Assembly: GCF_020514095.1 (NCBI RefSeq)
Contig: NZ_VTKY01000004.1
Span: 105,374-169,373, forward strand
Direction: 5' to 3'
Source: Synechococcus sp. MU1643
Lineage (GTDB): Bacteria > Cyanobacteriota > Cyanobacteriia > PCC-6307 > Cyanobiaceae
DNA: 64,000 nt
The notes beneath the pieces are model-generated. The model had not been told where the DNA came from, ran no database searches, and saw nothing but the letters and a program-made list of their open reading frames with translations. Made by a program: the position numbers and the translations under genes. Positions 47,670-57,884 of the stretch are shown one piece after another. Numbering within the stretch: position 1 is the stretch's first letter; the number at the start of each line of letters is the position of its first letter.

Positions 47670-50621
47670 ATGACAGTGACCGCCAGCAGCGGCAGCCCGC
47701 GCGTGTCTCCCCAACTGTTCGACACGCTGCCGCTCTCCAGCGTCCGTCAGGCGGAGCAGCAGGACCGTTTCCCTGACAACGGGGAGCTCGACAATCTGGT
47801 GACTTTCTTCCGAACCGGTCAGGACCGGATCGAAGCGTCCCGGATCATTGCGTCCAACGCCGAGGCCATCGTGGCCCGCGCCGCCAACAGAATTTTTGTG
47901 GGAGGCACGCCCCTCTCCTTCCTTGAGGCACCTCTAACAACTGGCGAAACCGGACGTTCCTCTGGTCAAAAGGGCACTCCACTTGCAGCTGACCAAGTCG
48001 CGTTTGAGCAGTCGGTGCGCACGTTCACTGGCGACAGCGGCACCACAAAAAGAGGCAACTTCTTTACCCGTCTGCTCGAAGGGGCCGGTGGGGATGCTGA
48101 TATTCGTGTGGTGCTTCCCACAGGCTTCAACGCCATCAGCGTGGCCAAATACGGCCCGGCGTTCATGCGCAAGTCGGTGCGCGACATGGGTTGGTTCCTG
48201 CGCTATGTGGGCTACGCACTGGTAGCCGGAGACCCCAGCATCCTTGCGGTCAACACCCGTGGGCTGCGGGACATCCTTCTGGAGAACTGCTCCCTGGCCG
48301 CCACCAATGTTGCCCTTCAGGAAATGCGTGCCGCCTCAGCGGAACTGCTGCGGGATCGTCCTGAAGCCCGTCAGATGACCATCGACTGCTTCAACGTGCT
48401 GTTGCAGGAGCTGGCCATACCCACCCCGAGCACGAAGCAACGCCAGGGGAGTGCGGTGCAACAGGGCCTGCAGCTGCCTGCGATCTACGCCCTGGCTTCA
48501 GAAGGACGCCAGCTGTTTGAGATGCGTCCGGGTCTCTCCGGATCCGAGAAGGCAGAAATAATCCGTGCCGCCTACCGCCAGCTGTTTGAGCGCGACATCG
48601 CCAAGGGGTATTCACAGACCCCCTGCGCGGACAAAGCCAGCGCCGTCGCCCAGGGCCAGATCTCAATGCGTGAATTCGTTCGCGCCCTTGGCCGTAGCAA
48701 GGAATATCGCCAGCAGTTCCACGACGGTTTCGTCAACAGCCGTGTGGTGGAACTGGCTTATCGCCACTTCCTCGGCCGAGGCATCAGCTCCCTTGAGGAA
48801 TTCCGGAAGTCGTTTGCCATCCTCAGCGACCAGGGGCTCAATGGCTTGGTGGATGTGCTGGTGAACTCCTCGGAATACGCTCAGGCCTTCGGTGAAGAAA
48901 CCGTTCCCTACCTGCGCGATCTCGGCACGGAAGCACAGGAAAGTGCTGGCTGGGGCTCCAACCGCAAGCTGTTCAACTTCAGTGCCCCCTTCGATGGCGC
49001 ACCGCAGTACGTCACCCTCTACGCCTCTTACCGCCAACCCTTTGCCGACCAGCACGTCTACGGCGGTGGCAATGATCCGGTGGCGAACAAATTCGGAGCC
49101 ATCTTCCCAAGTGGGACCGCCTCAGTGGCCACCCGACCAGCCCCCTACAGCTACGACAGCCGCCGATTGCTCGTGAGCAACGGCCTCAACAGCCCTGGCC
49201 AACTGGACAGCGACAGTTTCCGCAAAAGCCGCCCCCGCAAGGGTGGACCGCGTGTGATGCGACTTCAGCAGATCGCCACGGGTGGCACTGTGAATCCAGG
49301 TCGAGGTGGTCAGCCCAGCGTGCGCACGACTGAGGCCAGCACCCAAGCCGTGATCAAGGCTGTGTACGTGCAAGTGCTCGGCAACGGCGGCTATGCGGGA
49401 GAGCGCATGAGCTCTGATGAAGCCCGCCTCGAAAACGGAGATATCTCGCTCAAGGATTTTGTTCGGGCAGTCGCTAAATCCGATGCTTTCCGACGCCGCT
49501 ACTGGAGCGGCCTTTACATCGTTAAGGCGATCGAAGTGATGCATCGCCGTTTGCTGGGCAGACCCACCTTCGGCCGCTGGGAAATCGATGCGCTTTTCGA
49601 TACAGCCGCAAGACAGGGCTTCTACGGAGTGGTTGACGCACTAATCGACAGCAAGGACTACAGCGAAGCTTTTGGGGCCGACACTGTCCCCTACGAACGT
49701 TTCATCACACCCGGTGATGTGACTGCACGCCGAACCCCAGGCTGGTCACGTGCACTCAAGCTTGAGGCTGCCGCTGACCTTACCCTCAGCAGCCGTCCCG
49801 AAACACAGCGGTCGGAAGCATTCCGCAGTAGTGGCGATGTAACGCAACGCAACCTGCCAGACACCCAAAAGACAGCCACCCAAGACTTCGCAACAACGAC
49901 GAGCGGAAACGCCGCAGCGCCCAGTTGGCTGTCGGTTGTGCGTCAACAGCGTCTTGCGTCCAACAGGACTGGCTTCCCGATGCGGCGAGCCAGCAACTCA
50001 ACGCCAACCAGCATTGGCGGTCGGACTTGGAGCGTTGAGCTGATTTCTTCCAATGCGCGTAGTGGGCAAGCACTTCCGCGTATGGGGATGGCTCTTGTCA
50101 CGGAAGGTGCTGCAGGATTCGGCTTGCGGGGAGGACTTCCCGCGACGCTGGAGCTGAAACAGCCATGCAGCGAAGATGAGCTCCAGACAGCTCTGAATGC
50201 AACCTACAAGCAGCTTCTCAACCGTGTCCCTACTGAGAATGAGCGTCTGATCAGCGCGGAATCACGGCTGCGTAACCAGGACATTGACCTGACTGAATTC
50301 ATTGCCGAAGTGGCGATGAGCGAAGCGTTCCAGAACCGCATCGCCTCCATGGCTCCGCTTCGGGCCGCTTCCGCGGCAGGTTTGGCTCTGCTGGGACGGG
50401 CCACCACCCCAGCCGAAACCAGCCGCTTCCTGATCACCCGCGCTCAAGCGGGTCATGGCGCTGCCGTGACTGAACTGCTGGTGGAACGGATCAGTACGAC
50501 GGTGCCCCGCACCGACGGCATGGCGACCGCATCAGGGGTCAACCAAGCCACCATCCAGCGAACGGCCTCGCTTTACCGCGGCAACGCCGGCCTGAATCCT
50601 CCAACAGGGGACGCGATCTGA
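47670..50621 (+). CDS. apcE: Phycobilisome core-membrane linker L-CM
   Basis: 983-residue anchor and terminal emitter of the phycobilisome. The N-terminal phycobiliprotein-like domain (about residues 20-240) includes the chromophore-region sequence ENCSLAATNVALQEMRAASA and is interrupted by a PB-loop (APLTTGETGRSSGQKG). Three linker (REP) repeats follow: near residue 300 (IIRAAYRQLFERDI), 560 (VIKAVYVQVLGNGGY) and 845 (ALNATYKQLLNRVP). Three repeats predict a tricylindrical-type core. The arm between repeats 2 and 3 is long and Ser/Thr/Gln-rich. ATG 47670 fits; the open frame further upstream is antisense to the methyltransferase. apcABC follow. Confidence 0.96.
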   Translation: MTVTASSGSPRVSPQLFDTLPLSSVRQAEQQDRFPDNGELDNLVTFFRTGQDRIEASRIIASNAEAIVARAANRIFVGGTPLSFLEAPLTTGETGRSSGQKGTPLAADQVAFEQSVRTFTGDSGTTKRGNFFTRLLEGAGGDADIRVVLPTGFNAISVAKYGPAFMRKSVRDMGWFLRYVGYALVAGDPSILAVNTRGLRDILLENCSLAATNVALQEMRAASAELLRDRPEARQMTIDCFNVLLQELAIPTPSTKQRQGSAVQQGLQLPAIYALASEGRQLFEMRPGLSGSEKAEIIRAAYRQLFERDIAKGYSQTPCADKASAVAQGQISMREFVRALGRSKEYRQQFHDGFVNSRVVELAYRHFLGRGISSLEEFRKSFAILSDQGLNGLVDVLVNSSEYAQAFGEETVPYLRDLGTEAQESAGWGSNRKLFNFSAPFDGAPQYVTLYASYRQPFADQHVYGGGNDPVANKFGAIFPSGTASVATRPAPYSYDSRRLLVSNGLNSPGQLDSDSFRKSRPRKGGPRVMRLQQIATGGTVNPGRGGQPSVRTTEASTQAVIKAVYVQVLGNGGYAGERMSSDEARLENGDISLKDFVRAVAKSDAFRRRYWSGLYIVKAIEVMHRRLLGRPTFGRWEIDALFDTAARQGFYGVVDALIDSKDYSEAFGADTVPYERFITPGDVTARRTPGWSRALKLEAAADLTLSSRPETQRSEAFRSSGDVTQRNLPDTQKTATQDFATTTSGNAAAPSWLSVVRQQRLASNRTGFPMRRASNSTPTSIGGRTWSVELISSNARSGQALPRMGMALVTEGAAGFGLRGGLPATLELKQPCSEDELQTALNATYKQLLNRVPTENERLISAESRLRNQDIDLTEFIAEVAMSEAFQNRIASMAPLRAASAAGLALLGRATTPAETSRFLITRAQAGHGAAVTELLVERISTTVPRTDGMATASGVNQATIQRTASLYRGNAGLNPPTGDAI

Positions 50622-50682
50622 TCCTCAGGCCTCCATTTCGCTGACAAACAGCCTCCACAAATCATGGTGGTTTTTGTCATCC

Positions 50683-50713
50683 GATCCCGGTGAAGTAAGA
50701 CTTCATCGGGATC
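50683..50713 (+). terminator. Hairpin downstream of apcE
   Basis: A 14-bp stem (GATCCCGGTGAAGT with ACTTCATCGGGATC, one G-U pair) with loop AAG, followed by AATTTTG. It may terminate or attenuate apcE transcription ahead of apcA. Confidence 0.65.
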
Positions 50714-51030
50714 AATTTTGTGTGTAGTGGCCGCATCCCGGGCGATTACGGAGATCGCAGTAATGCCAAGGCTTCTCCGCGGAACAGATGCGCCGTGAAG
50801 AACTGTTACCCGGCCAAAATTCCCTGGCCATCGCCAGCGCAGAATGCAGCAGCCGAATCCAAGGGAGCGAGTTCACCGCGGTCAGTGTTGACCGATGTGA
50901 ACAAGTCTCACTCCCAACGCTTCGACCCCCTGTCTCAGCCTTTAGTCTGTGACGCGATCCCTCGGGATCACCCCTTATTCACCGGATACCGGTCTCCTAC
51001 GGGCGGCCGCTTGTTTCGAGGCAGAACTGC
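50714..51030 (+). other. Long apcA upstream region
   Basis: Non-coding stretch between the apcE hairpin and apcA. ORFs here lack protein character. It most likely holds the apcABC promoter and a long leader. Another weak hairpin with a T-run lies at about 50652-50676. I see no clear factor-binding palindrome. Confidence 0.5.
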
Positions 51031-51516
51031 ATGAGCATCGTCTCCAACTCGATCATCAACGCGGACGCCGAAGCCCGCTACCTCAGCCCTGGCGAACTCG
51101 ACCAGATCAAAGCCTTCGTAACCGGCGGACAACGCCGTCTGCGTGTGGCCCAGGTCCTGTGCGAGAGCCGTGAGCGCATCGTCAAGCAGGCTGGTGGTCA
51201 GCTGTTCCAGAAGCGTCCCGACGTCATCTCACCCGGCGGCAACGCCTACGGCGAAGAGATGACCGCCACATGTCTCCGCGACATGGACTACTACCTCCGT
51301 CTTGTTACCTACGGCATCGTTGCCGGTGACGTCACTCCGATCGAAGAGATCGGCGTGATCGGCGCGAAAGAGCTCTATCGCTCCCTGGGCACCCCCCTCG
51401 AAGCATTGGCCGAATCCGTGCGCGAGATGAAGATTGTCGCCATGGGCCTCCTCACCGGAGCCGACGCAGAGGAAGCCGGCACCTACTTCGACTACGTGGT
51501 TGGCGCCCTCGCCTGA
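51031..51516 (+). CDS. apcA: Allophycocyanin alpha subunit
   Basis: 161-residue core phycobiliprotein. The phycocyanobilin ligand is Cys81 in [19 protein letters not shown]. It starts [20 protein letters not shown] and ends [11 protein letters not shown]. It is the first gene of apcABC. Confidence 0.98.
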   Translation: MSIVSNSIINADAEARYLSPGELDQIKAFVTGGQRRLRVAQVLCESRERIVKQAGGQLFQKRPDVISPGGNAYGEEMTATCLRDMDYYLRLVTYGIVAGDVTPIEEIGVIGAKELYRSLGTPLEALAESVREMKIVAMGLLTGADAEEAGTYFDYVVGALA

Positions 51517-51555
51517 ACCGCTCGCTGATTTCCCCTCTCGTCTCCTCACCGATCC

Positions 51556-52044
51556 ATGCAAGACGCAATCACCAACGTCATCAACAAGTCGGACGTCCAG
51601 GGGCTTTACCTGGACACGGCCTCGATGGGCAACCTCGAGTCGTATTTCGCCAGCGGTGAACTGCGTGTGCGCGCTGCTGCCACCATCAGCGCTAATGCTT
51701 CGGCCATCATCCGTGATGCCGTTGCCAAGGCCCTGCTGTACTCGGACATCACCCGTCCCGGCGGCAACATGTACACCACCCGCCGCTACGCCGCCTGCAT
51801 CCGCGACCTGGACTACTACCTGCGGTATTCCACCTACGCCATGCTGGCTGGAGACACCTCGATCCTCGACGAGCGTGTTCTGAACGGCCTCAAGGAGACC
51901 TACAACTCCCTTGGCGTTCCCATCGGCGCCACCGTTCAGGCCATCCAAGCCATGAAGGAAGTCACCGCCGGACTCGTCGGCCCTGACGCCGGCAAGGAAA
52001 TGGGTGTCTACTTCGACTACATCTGCTCCGGCCTCGGCAACTGA
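51556..52044 (+). CDS. apcB: Allophycocyanin beta subunit
   Basis: 162 residues; phycocyanobilin Cys81 in [18 protein letters not shown], and Asn71 in RPGGNMYT, the site of gamma-N-methylation in this family. It starts [20 protein letters not shown]. The gap from apcA is 39 bp. Confidence 0.98.
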   Translation: MQDAITNVINKSDVQGLYLDTASMGNLESYFASGELRVRAAATISANASAIIRDAVAKALLYSDITRPGGNMYTTRRYAACIRDLDYYLRYSTYAMLAGDTSILDERVLNGLKETYNSLGVPIGATVQAIQAMKEVTAGLVGPDAGKEMGVYFDYICSGLGN

Positions 52045-52049
52045 GCCCC

Positions 52050-52250
52050 ATGCGGTTGTTCAAAGTCACCGCCTGCATCCCCAGCCCTGAAAAGGTTCGG
52101 ACGCAGCGCGAATTGCAGAACACTTTCTTCACCAAGTGGGTGCCCTACGACAGTTGGTTCGCTGAACAACAGCGCATCCAAAAGCAGGGCGGCCGCATCA
52201 TCAAGGTGGAGCTCTGCACCGGGGGTCAGCAGGTCAACGTCGGCAACTGA
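52050..52250 (+). CDS. apcC: Allophycocyanin core linker L-C
   Basis: 66-residue CpcD-domain linker that caps core cylinders: MRLFKVTACIPSPEKVRTQR, KWVPYDSWFAEQQRIQKQGG, IIKVELCTGGQQVNVGN. It lies 5 bp after apcB and is followed by a terminator. Confidence 0.97.
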   Translation: MRLFKVTACIPSPEKVRTQRELQNTFFTKWVPYDSWFAEQQRIQKQGGRIIKVELCTGGQQVNVGN

Positions 52251-52270
52251 ACTCCGCTCCAAAGTGAATT

Positions 52271-52300
52271 GAAAGCCCGGCTCAAGACCGGGCTTTTTTA
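52271..52300 (+). terminator. Intrinsic terminator of apcABC
   Basis: AAAGCCCGG paired with CCGGGCTTT around CTCAAGA, followed by a T-run, 21 bp after the apcC stop. Confidence 0.93.
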
Positions 52301-52307
52301 TTGGCCA

Positions 52308-53114
52308 TCAACCGTGGAGGGTCTGCACCACCAAAGCATCGAGATCTGGAAGAGCAGCGGCATTCCCCTCCCCCAACCAGAGCACGTACTCATGGTTACC
52401 GGCAGGCCCGGTGATCGGCGAAGCCACCAAACCCTGGGGCTGCCAACCCGACTCTGCGGCCGCGGCAATCACAGATTCAATGGCATCCCGGTGGGCCGCA
52501 GGGTCACGCACCACGCCCCCCTTGCCGACGCGGCTCTTGCCCACCTCAAACTGCGGCTTCACCAGCACAAGCGCATCAGTGTCGGGCCCCCGCAACAACC
52601 GGCGCAACGCAGGAAGAATCAGCCGCAGTGAAATGAACGACACATCGGTGACAGCCAAACTGGGCCAGGGGTCGTCGGACCCATAGAGATCGTCAGGCTG
52701 CAGATGGCGCAGGTTGGTGCGTTCCCGCAGCACCACCCGTTCGTCTGTTCGCAGGCTCCAAGCCGTCTGGCCGTAGCCAACATCAACGCCATAAACACAA
52801 GTAGCGCCGTGCTGCAGCAGACAATCGGTGAAGCCCCCGGTGGAGATGCCGCCGTCCAGGCAAACGCGCCCCTCCACCCGCACAGGGAAGGCCTTCAAGC
52901 CCGCCAGCAGTTTTTCTCCCCCTCGAGAGACAAAACGAGGGGGCTGCTCTACTCGCAGTTCTCGCTCCGGCGTCACCTCCGTTCCAGGCTTATCCAACAG
53001 GGTCCCGGCACCATCACGAACCTTGCCAGCACGAATTAATTGCTGCGCCTGTTGGCGTGAACTGACCAATCCACGGGTCAGGAGTTCCAGATCAAGACGC
53101 TGTTTGGACGCCAT
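52308..53114 (-). CDS. tlyA: TlyA family rRNA 2'-O-methyltransferase
   Basis: 268 residues from ATG 53114. An N-terminal S4 domain (QRLDLELLTRGLVSSRQQAQ, IRAGKVRDGAGTLLDKPG) is joined to an FtsJ-like methyltransferase domain (RFVSRGGEKLLAGL, CLDGGISTGGFTDCLLQHGA, VTDVSFISLRLILPAL, LVKPQFEVGKSRVGKGGVV). TlyA methylates ribosomal RNA cytidines; it was once named hemolysin. Confidence 0.93.
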   Translation of the reverse strand: MASKQRLDLELLTRGLVSSRQQAQQLIRAGKVRDGAGTLLDKPGTEVTPERELRVEQPPRFVSRGGEKLLAGLKAFPVRVEGRVCLDGGISTGGFTDCLLQHGATCVYGVDVGYGQTAWSLRTDERVVLRERTNLRHLQPDDLYGSDDPWPSLAVTDVSFISLRLILPALRRLLRGPDTDALVLVKPQFEVGKSRVGKGGVVRDPAAHRDAIESVIAAAAESGWQPQGLVASPITGPAGNHEYVLWLGEGNAAALPDLDALVVQTLHG

Positions 53115-53210
53115 TGCGACATAAAAGCAGACCGATCCCGAAGAAAACCGGCGATCCAGCGGCTGCAGCGTGTTCTGCCTAGAGGATTTTGCAAATTCGC
53201 GTCGAGGGAC

Positions 53211-53411
53211 GTGTCCAGCCACCGACCCCAACCCGCCAAGGTGGTGCCGCTGTTGCGGCCGGGCAGCTTTGTGCGGCTTGATAACCAGCCCTCCGACCTA
53301 CCTCCCTTTCAGGTGCTTCACTGCCGCGGGGGACGTTGCTGGGTTCGCCAGCAATCCTGGGGATCCCATGTGCAGTGGGAAGTTGAGCATGAGCGGTTGA
53401 ACGTTGCGTGA
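53211..53411 (+). CDS. Small cyanobacterial hypothetical protein
   Basis: 66 residues from GTG 53211 (VVPLLRPGSFVRLDNQPSDL, HCRGGRCWVRQQSWGSHVQW). It looks like a small SH3-like beta-barrel. The balanced composition supports a real gene; the family name is unknown. Confidence 0.68.
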   Translation: MSSHRPQPAKVVPLLRPGSFVRLDNQPSDLPPFQVLHCRGGRCWVRQQSWGSHVQWEVEHERLNVA

Positions 53412-53520
53412 GCGAAGATGCTGCTCACCAAGTCCCGCAAAGACTCCCAGACAACAATTCTGTTCAATCAGTGTCTTGGCAAGGCAACTATTTCACGGCT
53501 CAATGGAGCACTGACGCTGT

Positions 53521-54759
53521 GTGAGCAAACGTTTGGGTCAAGCGAGAGCCCTGCAAAGAACTTCGAGACGACGGGGTAGACAAGAGACTCAGAAGTCGGC
53601 TCTGGTCCAGCGGCTGCTGCCCTTACCGTGGCAGCTCTGGCCAGCAGAAGCTCGCCTGCTGATGGGGCTTGTCGGGTTCTGGAGTGTGGCAGGGCTGGTG
53701 GTGCTGGCATCCGCCAGTTGGTGGGTGGCCCTACGGGAAATGGGCGACGGCGGCTTTTACCTCAAACGGCAGGCGATCTGGCTGATGGCCAGCTGGAGTC
53801 TGCTGGCCATCACGATCTCCACAAGCTTGCGGCGCTGGCTGCGCTGGTCAGGCCCGGGGCTGTGGATGGGCTGCCTTCTGATCGCCGCCACCTTGGTGAT
53901 GGGCACCACAGTGAACGGCGCCAGCCGCTGGCTGGTGCTAGGGCCACTGCAGATGCAGCCCTCGGAGCTAGTGAAACCCTTTGTAGTGCTGCAGGCCGCC
54001 AACCTGTTCGCCCCCTGGAACCGAATGAGCCTCGACCAGAAGCTGCTATGGCTCGGCAGCTTCGGCGGGCTGCTGCTGCTGATCCTCAAGCAGCCCAACC
54101 TCTCGACTGCAGCCCTGATGGGACTCACCCTCTGGATGGTGGCCCTGGCCGGCGGCCTGCGCTGGCGCAGCCTTCTGGGCACCGCCTTGGCGGGATCGCT
54201 GCTGGGCACCGCCAGCATCCTGGTCAATGAATACCAGCGGATCCGGGTGGTCTCATTTCTAGATCCCTGGAACGACCCGATGGGCGATGGCTATCAGCTG
54301 GTGCAGAGCCTGCTGGCGATCGGATCCGGCGGTTGGATGGGGCAGGGCTATGGCCTCTCAACCCAGAAGCTCCAATACCTACCGATCCAGAGCACCGACT
54401 TCATCTATGCAGTGTTCGCCGAGGAATTTGGATTTGTAGGGTCGGTGCTGCTGCTGCTGTTCCTGATGCTGGTGGCCTGGGTGGGGCTGCGGGTGGCCCT
54501 GCGCTGCCGCAGCAACCAGGCACGGCTCGTGGCCATCGGCTGCACCACGATCCTGGTGGGCCAGTCGATCCTGAACATTGCGGTGGCCTCTGGGGCGATG
54601 CCAACCACCGGTCTGCCGCTGCCCTTGATCAGCTACGGCGGCAACTCGCTGATGTCGAGCCTGGTGATCCTGGGGCTGCTGATCCGCTGTTCGCTGGAAT
54701 CCACAGGCTTGATCGGGGGGCGATCCAACAAGCGACAACGGTCCGTGCGCCAACGCTGA
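53521..54759 (+). CDS. ftsW: Peptidoglycan polymerase FtsW (SEDS family)
   Basis: 412-residue SEDS glycosyltransferase of cell division. About ten membrane helices; signatures NGASRWLVLGPLQMQPSELVKP, LKQPNLSTAALMGLTLW, QSTDFIYAVFAEEFGFVG and the C-terminal PTTGLPLPLISYGGNS. A basic N-terminal tail of about 35 residues precedes helix 1. Start GTG 53521. The sequence does not exclude RodA, but the FtsW-type LPLISYGG(N/S)S context and basic tail favour FtsW. Confidence 0.9.
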   Translation: MSKRLGQARALQRTSRRRGRQETQKSALVQRLLPLPWQLWPAEARLLMGLVGFWSVAGLVVLASASWWVALREMGDGGFYLKRQAIWLMASWSLLAITISTSLRRWLRWSGPGLWMGCLLIAATLVMGTTVNGASRWLVLGPLQMQPSELVKPFVVLQAANLFAPWNRMSLDQKLLWLGSFGGLLLLILKQPNLSTAALMGLTLWMVALAGGLRWRSLLGTALAGSLLGTASILVNEYQRIRVVSFLDPWNDPMGDGYQLVQSLLAIGSGGWMGQGYGLSTQKLQYLPIQSTDFIYAVFAEEFGFVGSVLLLLFLMLVAWVGLRVALRCRSNQARLVAIGCTTILVGQSILNIAVASGAMPTTGLPLPLISYGGNSLMSSLVILGLLIRCSLESTGLIGGRSNKRQRSVRQR

Positions 54760-54813
54760 ACCTGGTCTAACGATCGGCTCGCCTGGATAGGCTCTACGTA
54801 TTCAAAGGCACCT

Positions 54814-55527
54814 GTGGACCTGCTGCTGCTCTCCGATTTGGCCCAGAGCAGCGAACAGCTGCTGCAGCGCGCCCTGGCGGATCCAGGTCCACTGACGCTG
54901 GCGCTGGTGTTTGGTGGGGGCGCCCTAACCAGCCTCGGGCCTTGTTCCCTGTCATTGCTACCGGTGACACTGGCCTACCTGGCGGGCTTCGAGGATGACC
55001 AACCACCGTGGCAGCGCAGCCTCGCCTTCTGCGGCGGCATTGTCGGCGCCCTGGTGGTGCTGGGAAGCATCAGCGGACTGCTGGGCCGGATCTACGGTCA
55101 AGTGCCGTCACTGATCCCCTCATTGGTGGCGATCCTGGCTGTGGCGATGGGGCTCAACCTGCTGGGAGTGCTGCGGATTCCACTGCCCAGTGGTCCGGAT
55201 CCAGAGCAGTGGCGTCAGAAGGTACCACCCCCGCTGGCGCCGGTTGCGGCAGGACTGGCCTTCGGACTGGCGGCCTCACCTTGTACCACCCCCGTGTTGG
55301 CGGTGCTGCTGGGCTGGATTGCCCAGAGCGGTCGCCCCCTGGCGGGAGTGGCCCTGCTCAGTAGCTTCGGCATCGGCCAAGTTCTGCCCCTGCTGCTGGC
55401 GGGCACCTTTGCAGCAGCCATTCCCAAACTGCTAGCCCTGCGGGGCATCAGCCGCTGGGTGCCGCCAGCCAGTGGTGTGGTGCTGCTCACCAGCGGCCTG
55501 CTGACCCTGCTGGCACGCTGGAGCTGA
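54814..55527 (+). CDS. ccdA: Cytochrome c biogenesis protein CcdA
   Basis: 237-residue thiol-disulfide carrier passing reductant across the membrane for heme attachment. Six membrane helices with the paired redox cysteines in [18 protein letters not shown] and [17 protein letters not shown]. Start GTG 54814. It is coupled to ccsB by one base (TGATG). Clients include psbV in this window. Confidence 0.93.
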   Translation: MDLLLLSDLAQSSEQLLQRALADPGPLTLALVFGGGALTSLGPCSLSLLPVTLAYLAGFEDDQPPWQRSLAFCGGIVGALVVLGSISGLLGRIYGQVPSLIPSLVAILAVAMGLNLLGVLRIPLPSGPDPEQWRQKVPPPLAPVAAGLAFGLAASPCTTPVLAVLLGWIAQSGRPLAGVALLSSFGIGQVLPLLLAGTFAAAIPKLLALRGISRWVPPASGVVLLTSGLLTLLARWS

Positions 55528-56819
55528 TGGGGATGGCGCTACTGAAACGCATGGCCGCATGGCTGAGCGATCTACGGCTGGCCATCGTGTTGCTGCTGCT
55601 AATTGCCCTGGCAAGTGCCATGGGCACCGGCATCCCCCAGGGGGATCCACCCTCCAGCTACATCGATGCCTATGCCGACACCCCCTGGCTGGGATTGCTT
55701 AACGGCGAGCAGGTGCTGCAATTGCAGCTCGATCACGTGTATTCCAGCGGCTGGTTTCTGGCACTACTGGCGTGGCTGGGGCTCGCCCTGATCCTCTGCA
55801 GTTGGCGCCGTCAGTGGCCAGCCCTAATGGCGGCCCGGCGCTGGATCGACTACCGCACCACACGCCAGCTGAGCAAATTGGCCATCGCCGAAAGCCAGCC
55901 CTGCCCAGACCCCAGCCAGGGACTAACGCAGCTGGAGTCGGTGCTGCGGGCCAGCGGATGGGAGGTGCAACGCAAGCCACAACGGCTTGCGGCCCGGCGC
56001 GGCGCCATCGGCAGGGTGGGCCCCCTACTCGTTCACACCGGCCTGGTGCTGCTGATGATTGGCGCGGCTTGGGGAGCCCTGGCGGGGAACCGCCTTGAGC
56101 GCTTCCTGGCCCCCGGCCGCAGCCTCGATCTGCTGGATCGCGACGGCACCAGTCAGCTGACGATCACCCTGGATCGCTTCGCCATCGATCGGGACCCGGC
56201 CGGCCGAACGGAACAGTTCCGCTCAGCTCTGAAGCTGCAGGGACCCAACCAAAGCTTGGATGCCGAGATCAGCGTCAATCACCCACTGCGGCACCGGGGC
56301 ATCACCATCTATCAGGCAGATTGGTCGCTCGCAACGATCAGCCTGCAAATCGGGCGCAGCCCCGTGCTGGAGCTACCGTTGCAGACCTATCCGGAGCTGG
56401 GTGATCAGATCTGGGGCTTGGTGCTCCCAACCCGCCCGGATGGCACGGAACCGGTGTTTCTGAGTCTGGAGAGCGAACAGGGTCCTGCCACGGTTTTCGA
56501 TGCGGACGGCCATCAGCTCGCCCGGCTGCGACCGGGTGGACCCGCAGCAGAAGTGAAGGGCTTGCCGATGCGGGTGGATGCGGTGCTGCCGGCCAGCGGA
56601 CTCTTGCTCAAACGAGATCCTGGGGTGCCGCTGGTGTACTTGGGCTTCGCAGTGCTGCTGATGGGCGGTGGATTGAGCCTCGTGGCCACCCGGCAGCTGT
56701 GGGCTATCGCAGCCGATGGAACCCTCAGCGTCGGCGGCCTCTGCAACCGCAACCTCGCGGCCTTTGCCACTGAATTGCCTCAGCTGTTGCAGCAGGGGGT
56801 TACCAATCAGCAGGGCTGA
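55527..56819 (+). CDS. ccsB: System II cytochrome c biogenesis protein CcsB (ResB/Ccs1-like)
   Basis: 430 residues. ResB-type membrane protein: [65 protein letters not shown], a large lumenal domain, and a last helix [19 protein letters not shown]. It works with CcsA (not in the window) in heme delivery to c-type apocytochromes. The 3' end overlaps queF tail to tail by 13 bp. Confidence 0.93.
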   Translation: MGMALLKRMAAWLSDLRLAIVLLLLIALASAMGTGIPQGDPPSSYIDAYADTPWLGLLNGEQVLQLQLDHVYSSGWFLALLAWLGLALILCSWRRQWPALMAARRWIDYRTTRQLSKLAIAESQPCPDPSQGLTQLESVLRASGWEVQRKPQRLAARRGAIGRVGPLLVHTGLVLLMIGAAWGALAGNRLERFLAPGRSLDLLDRDGTSQLTITLDRFAIDRDPAGRTEQFRSALKLQGPNQSLDAEISVNHPLRHRGITIYQADWSLATISLQIGRSPVLELPLQTYPELGDQIWGLVLPTRPDGTEPVFLSLESEQGPATVFDADGHQLARLRPGGPAAEVKGLPMRVDAVLPASGLLLKRDPGVPLVYLGFAVLLMGGGLSLVATRQLWAIAADGTLSVGGLCNRNLAAFATELPQLLQQGVTNQQG

Positions 56820-57220
56820 CGGGTTCCGTGACTGACCCGCACCACGGTGTGCACATTGCCGCGGGGGTTGAAATCGGCTTCCAGCTGCATCCACACCGGG
56901 TCGGTGGCCGTCACCAGATCATCGAGGATGCGATTGGTTACCTCCTCATGAGAGATCGACTGGTCGCGGTAGCTGTTCACATAAAGCTTGATCGCCTTCA
57001 GCTCCACCACCCGTGGCCCGGGTTGGTAGATCAGGCGCAGCACCGCGAAATCGGGATAGCCGGAGAAGGGGCATTTGCAAGTGAATTCCGGCAGCTCGAT
57101 CGACACCTCGTAGGGGCGCCCGGGCCGGGGATTGTCGAAGCAGATCAACTCGGCTTCGGCGATGGCGCGTTCGCCGTAGAGGGGGGTCTGGGTCAAAGCG
57201 CTGAACGGGCCAGTTCTCAT
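56807..57220 (-). CDS. queF: NADPH-dependent 7-cyano-7-deazaguanine reductase
   Basis: Reduces preQ0 to preQ1 in queuosine synthesis. From ATG 57220 the 137-residue type I enzyme has the catalytic Cys in [16 protein letters not shown], the QueF motif [25 protein letters not shown], and FNPRGNVHT. The upstream in-frame extension to 57340 overlaps the glnB start region and is rejected. Confidence 0.95.
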   Translation of the reverse strand: MRTGPFSALTQTPLYGERAIAEAELICFDNPRPGRPYEVSIELPEFTCKCPFSGYPDFAVLRLIYQPGPRVVELKAIKLYVNSYRDQSISHEEVTNRILDDLVTATDPVWMQLEADFNPRGNVHTVVRVSHGTRQPC

Positions 57221-57306
57221 CAGCGACCTTAGGAAGTCAAGCTTCGGCAGCGTTCTGTAACAGCTGCCACGCACGGCTTTGAGAACCGCGGCATCCTTAA
57301 AAATAG

Positions 57307-57660
<354 letters not shown>

Positions 57661-57884
57661 GCTCGCAACACCAGACCCCCCGCTCAGAATCGGCCCGTTC
57701 TCAATCGATTCCGGGCCGGGTACTTCCTCTGAACATCGGCGGATCTAGGTGCTGATCTTCCAACAGCAAGGCCCAAGAAAAGCAAATCACGACAGAACTG
57801 CGTCTCACTGAGACCCGGCATTGAGATCATTTACCCAGGATGACGGCCCCATAGATTTGTTGGGTTGTTCAACCGAGCGCGCCG

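Noticed and set aside
46624..47673. A 349-codon plus-strand frame opposite the methyltransferase, and the extension of the apcE frame to 47424
   Set aside because: Both are antisense to clear methyltransferase motifs. apcE begins at ATG 47670 by family similarity.
50720..51034. A 104-codon ORF before apcA
   Set aside because: Composition is not protein-like, there is no ribosome-binding site, and it overlaps the apcA start. More likely leader DNA.
57257..57270. NtcA site GTA-N8-CAC upstream of glnB
   Set aside because: One mismatch in the palindrome, and the spacing to the -10-like box (about 28 bp) is longer than the usual 22-23 bp. Kept only as a remark.
57690..57720. Hairpin CGGCCCG/CGGGCCG after glnB
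   Set aside because: The loop is about 14 nt and no T-run follows, so a terminator call is not supported.
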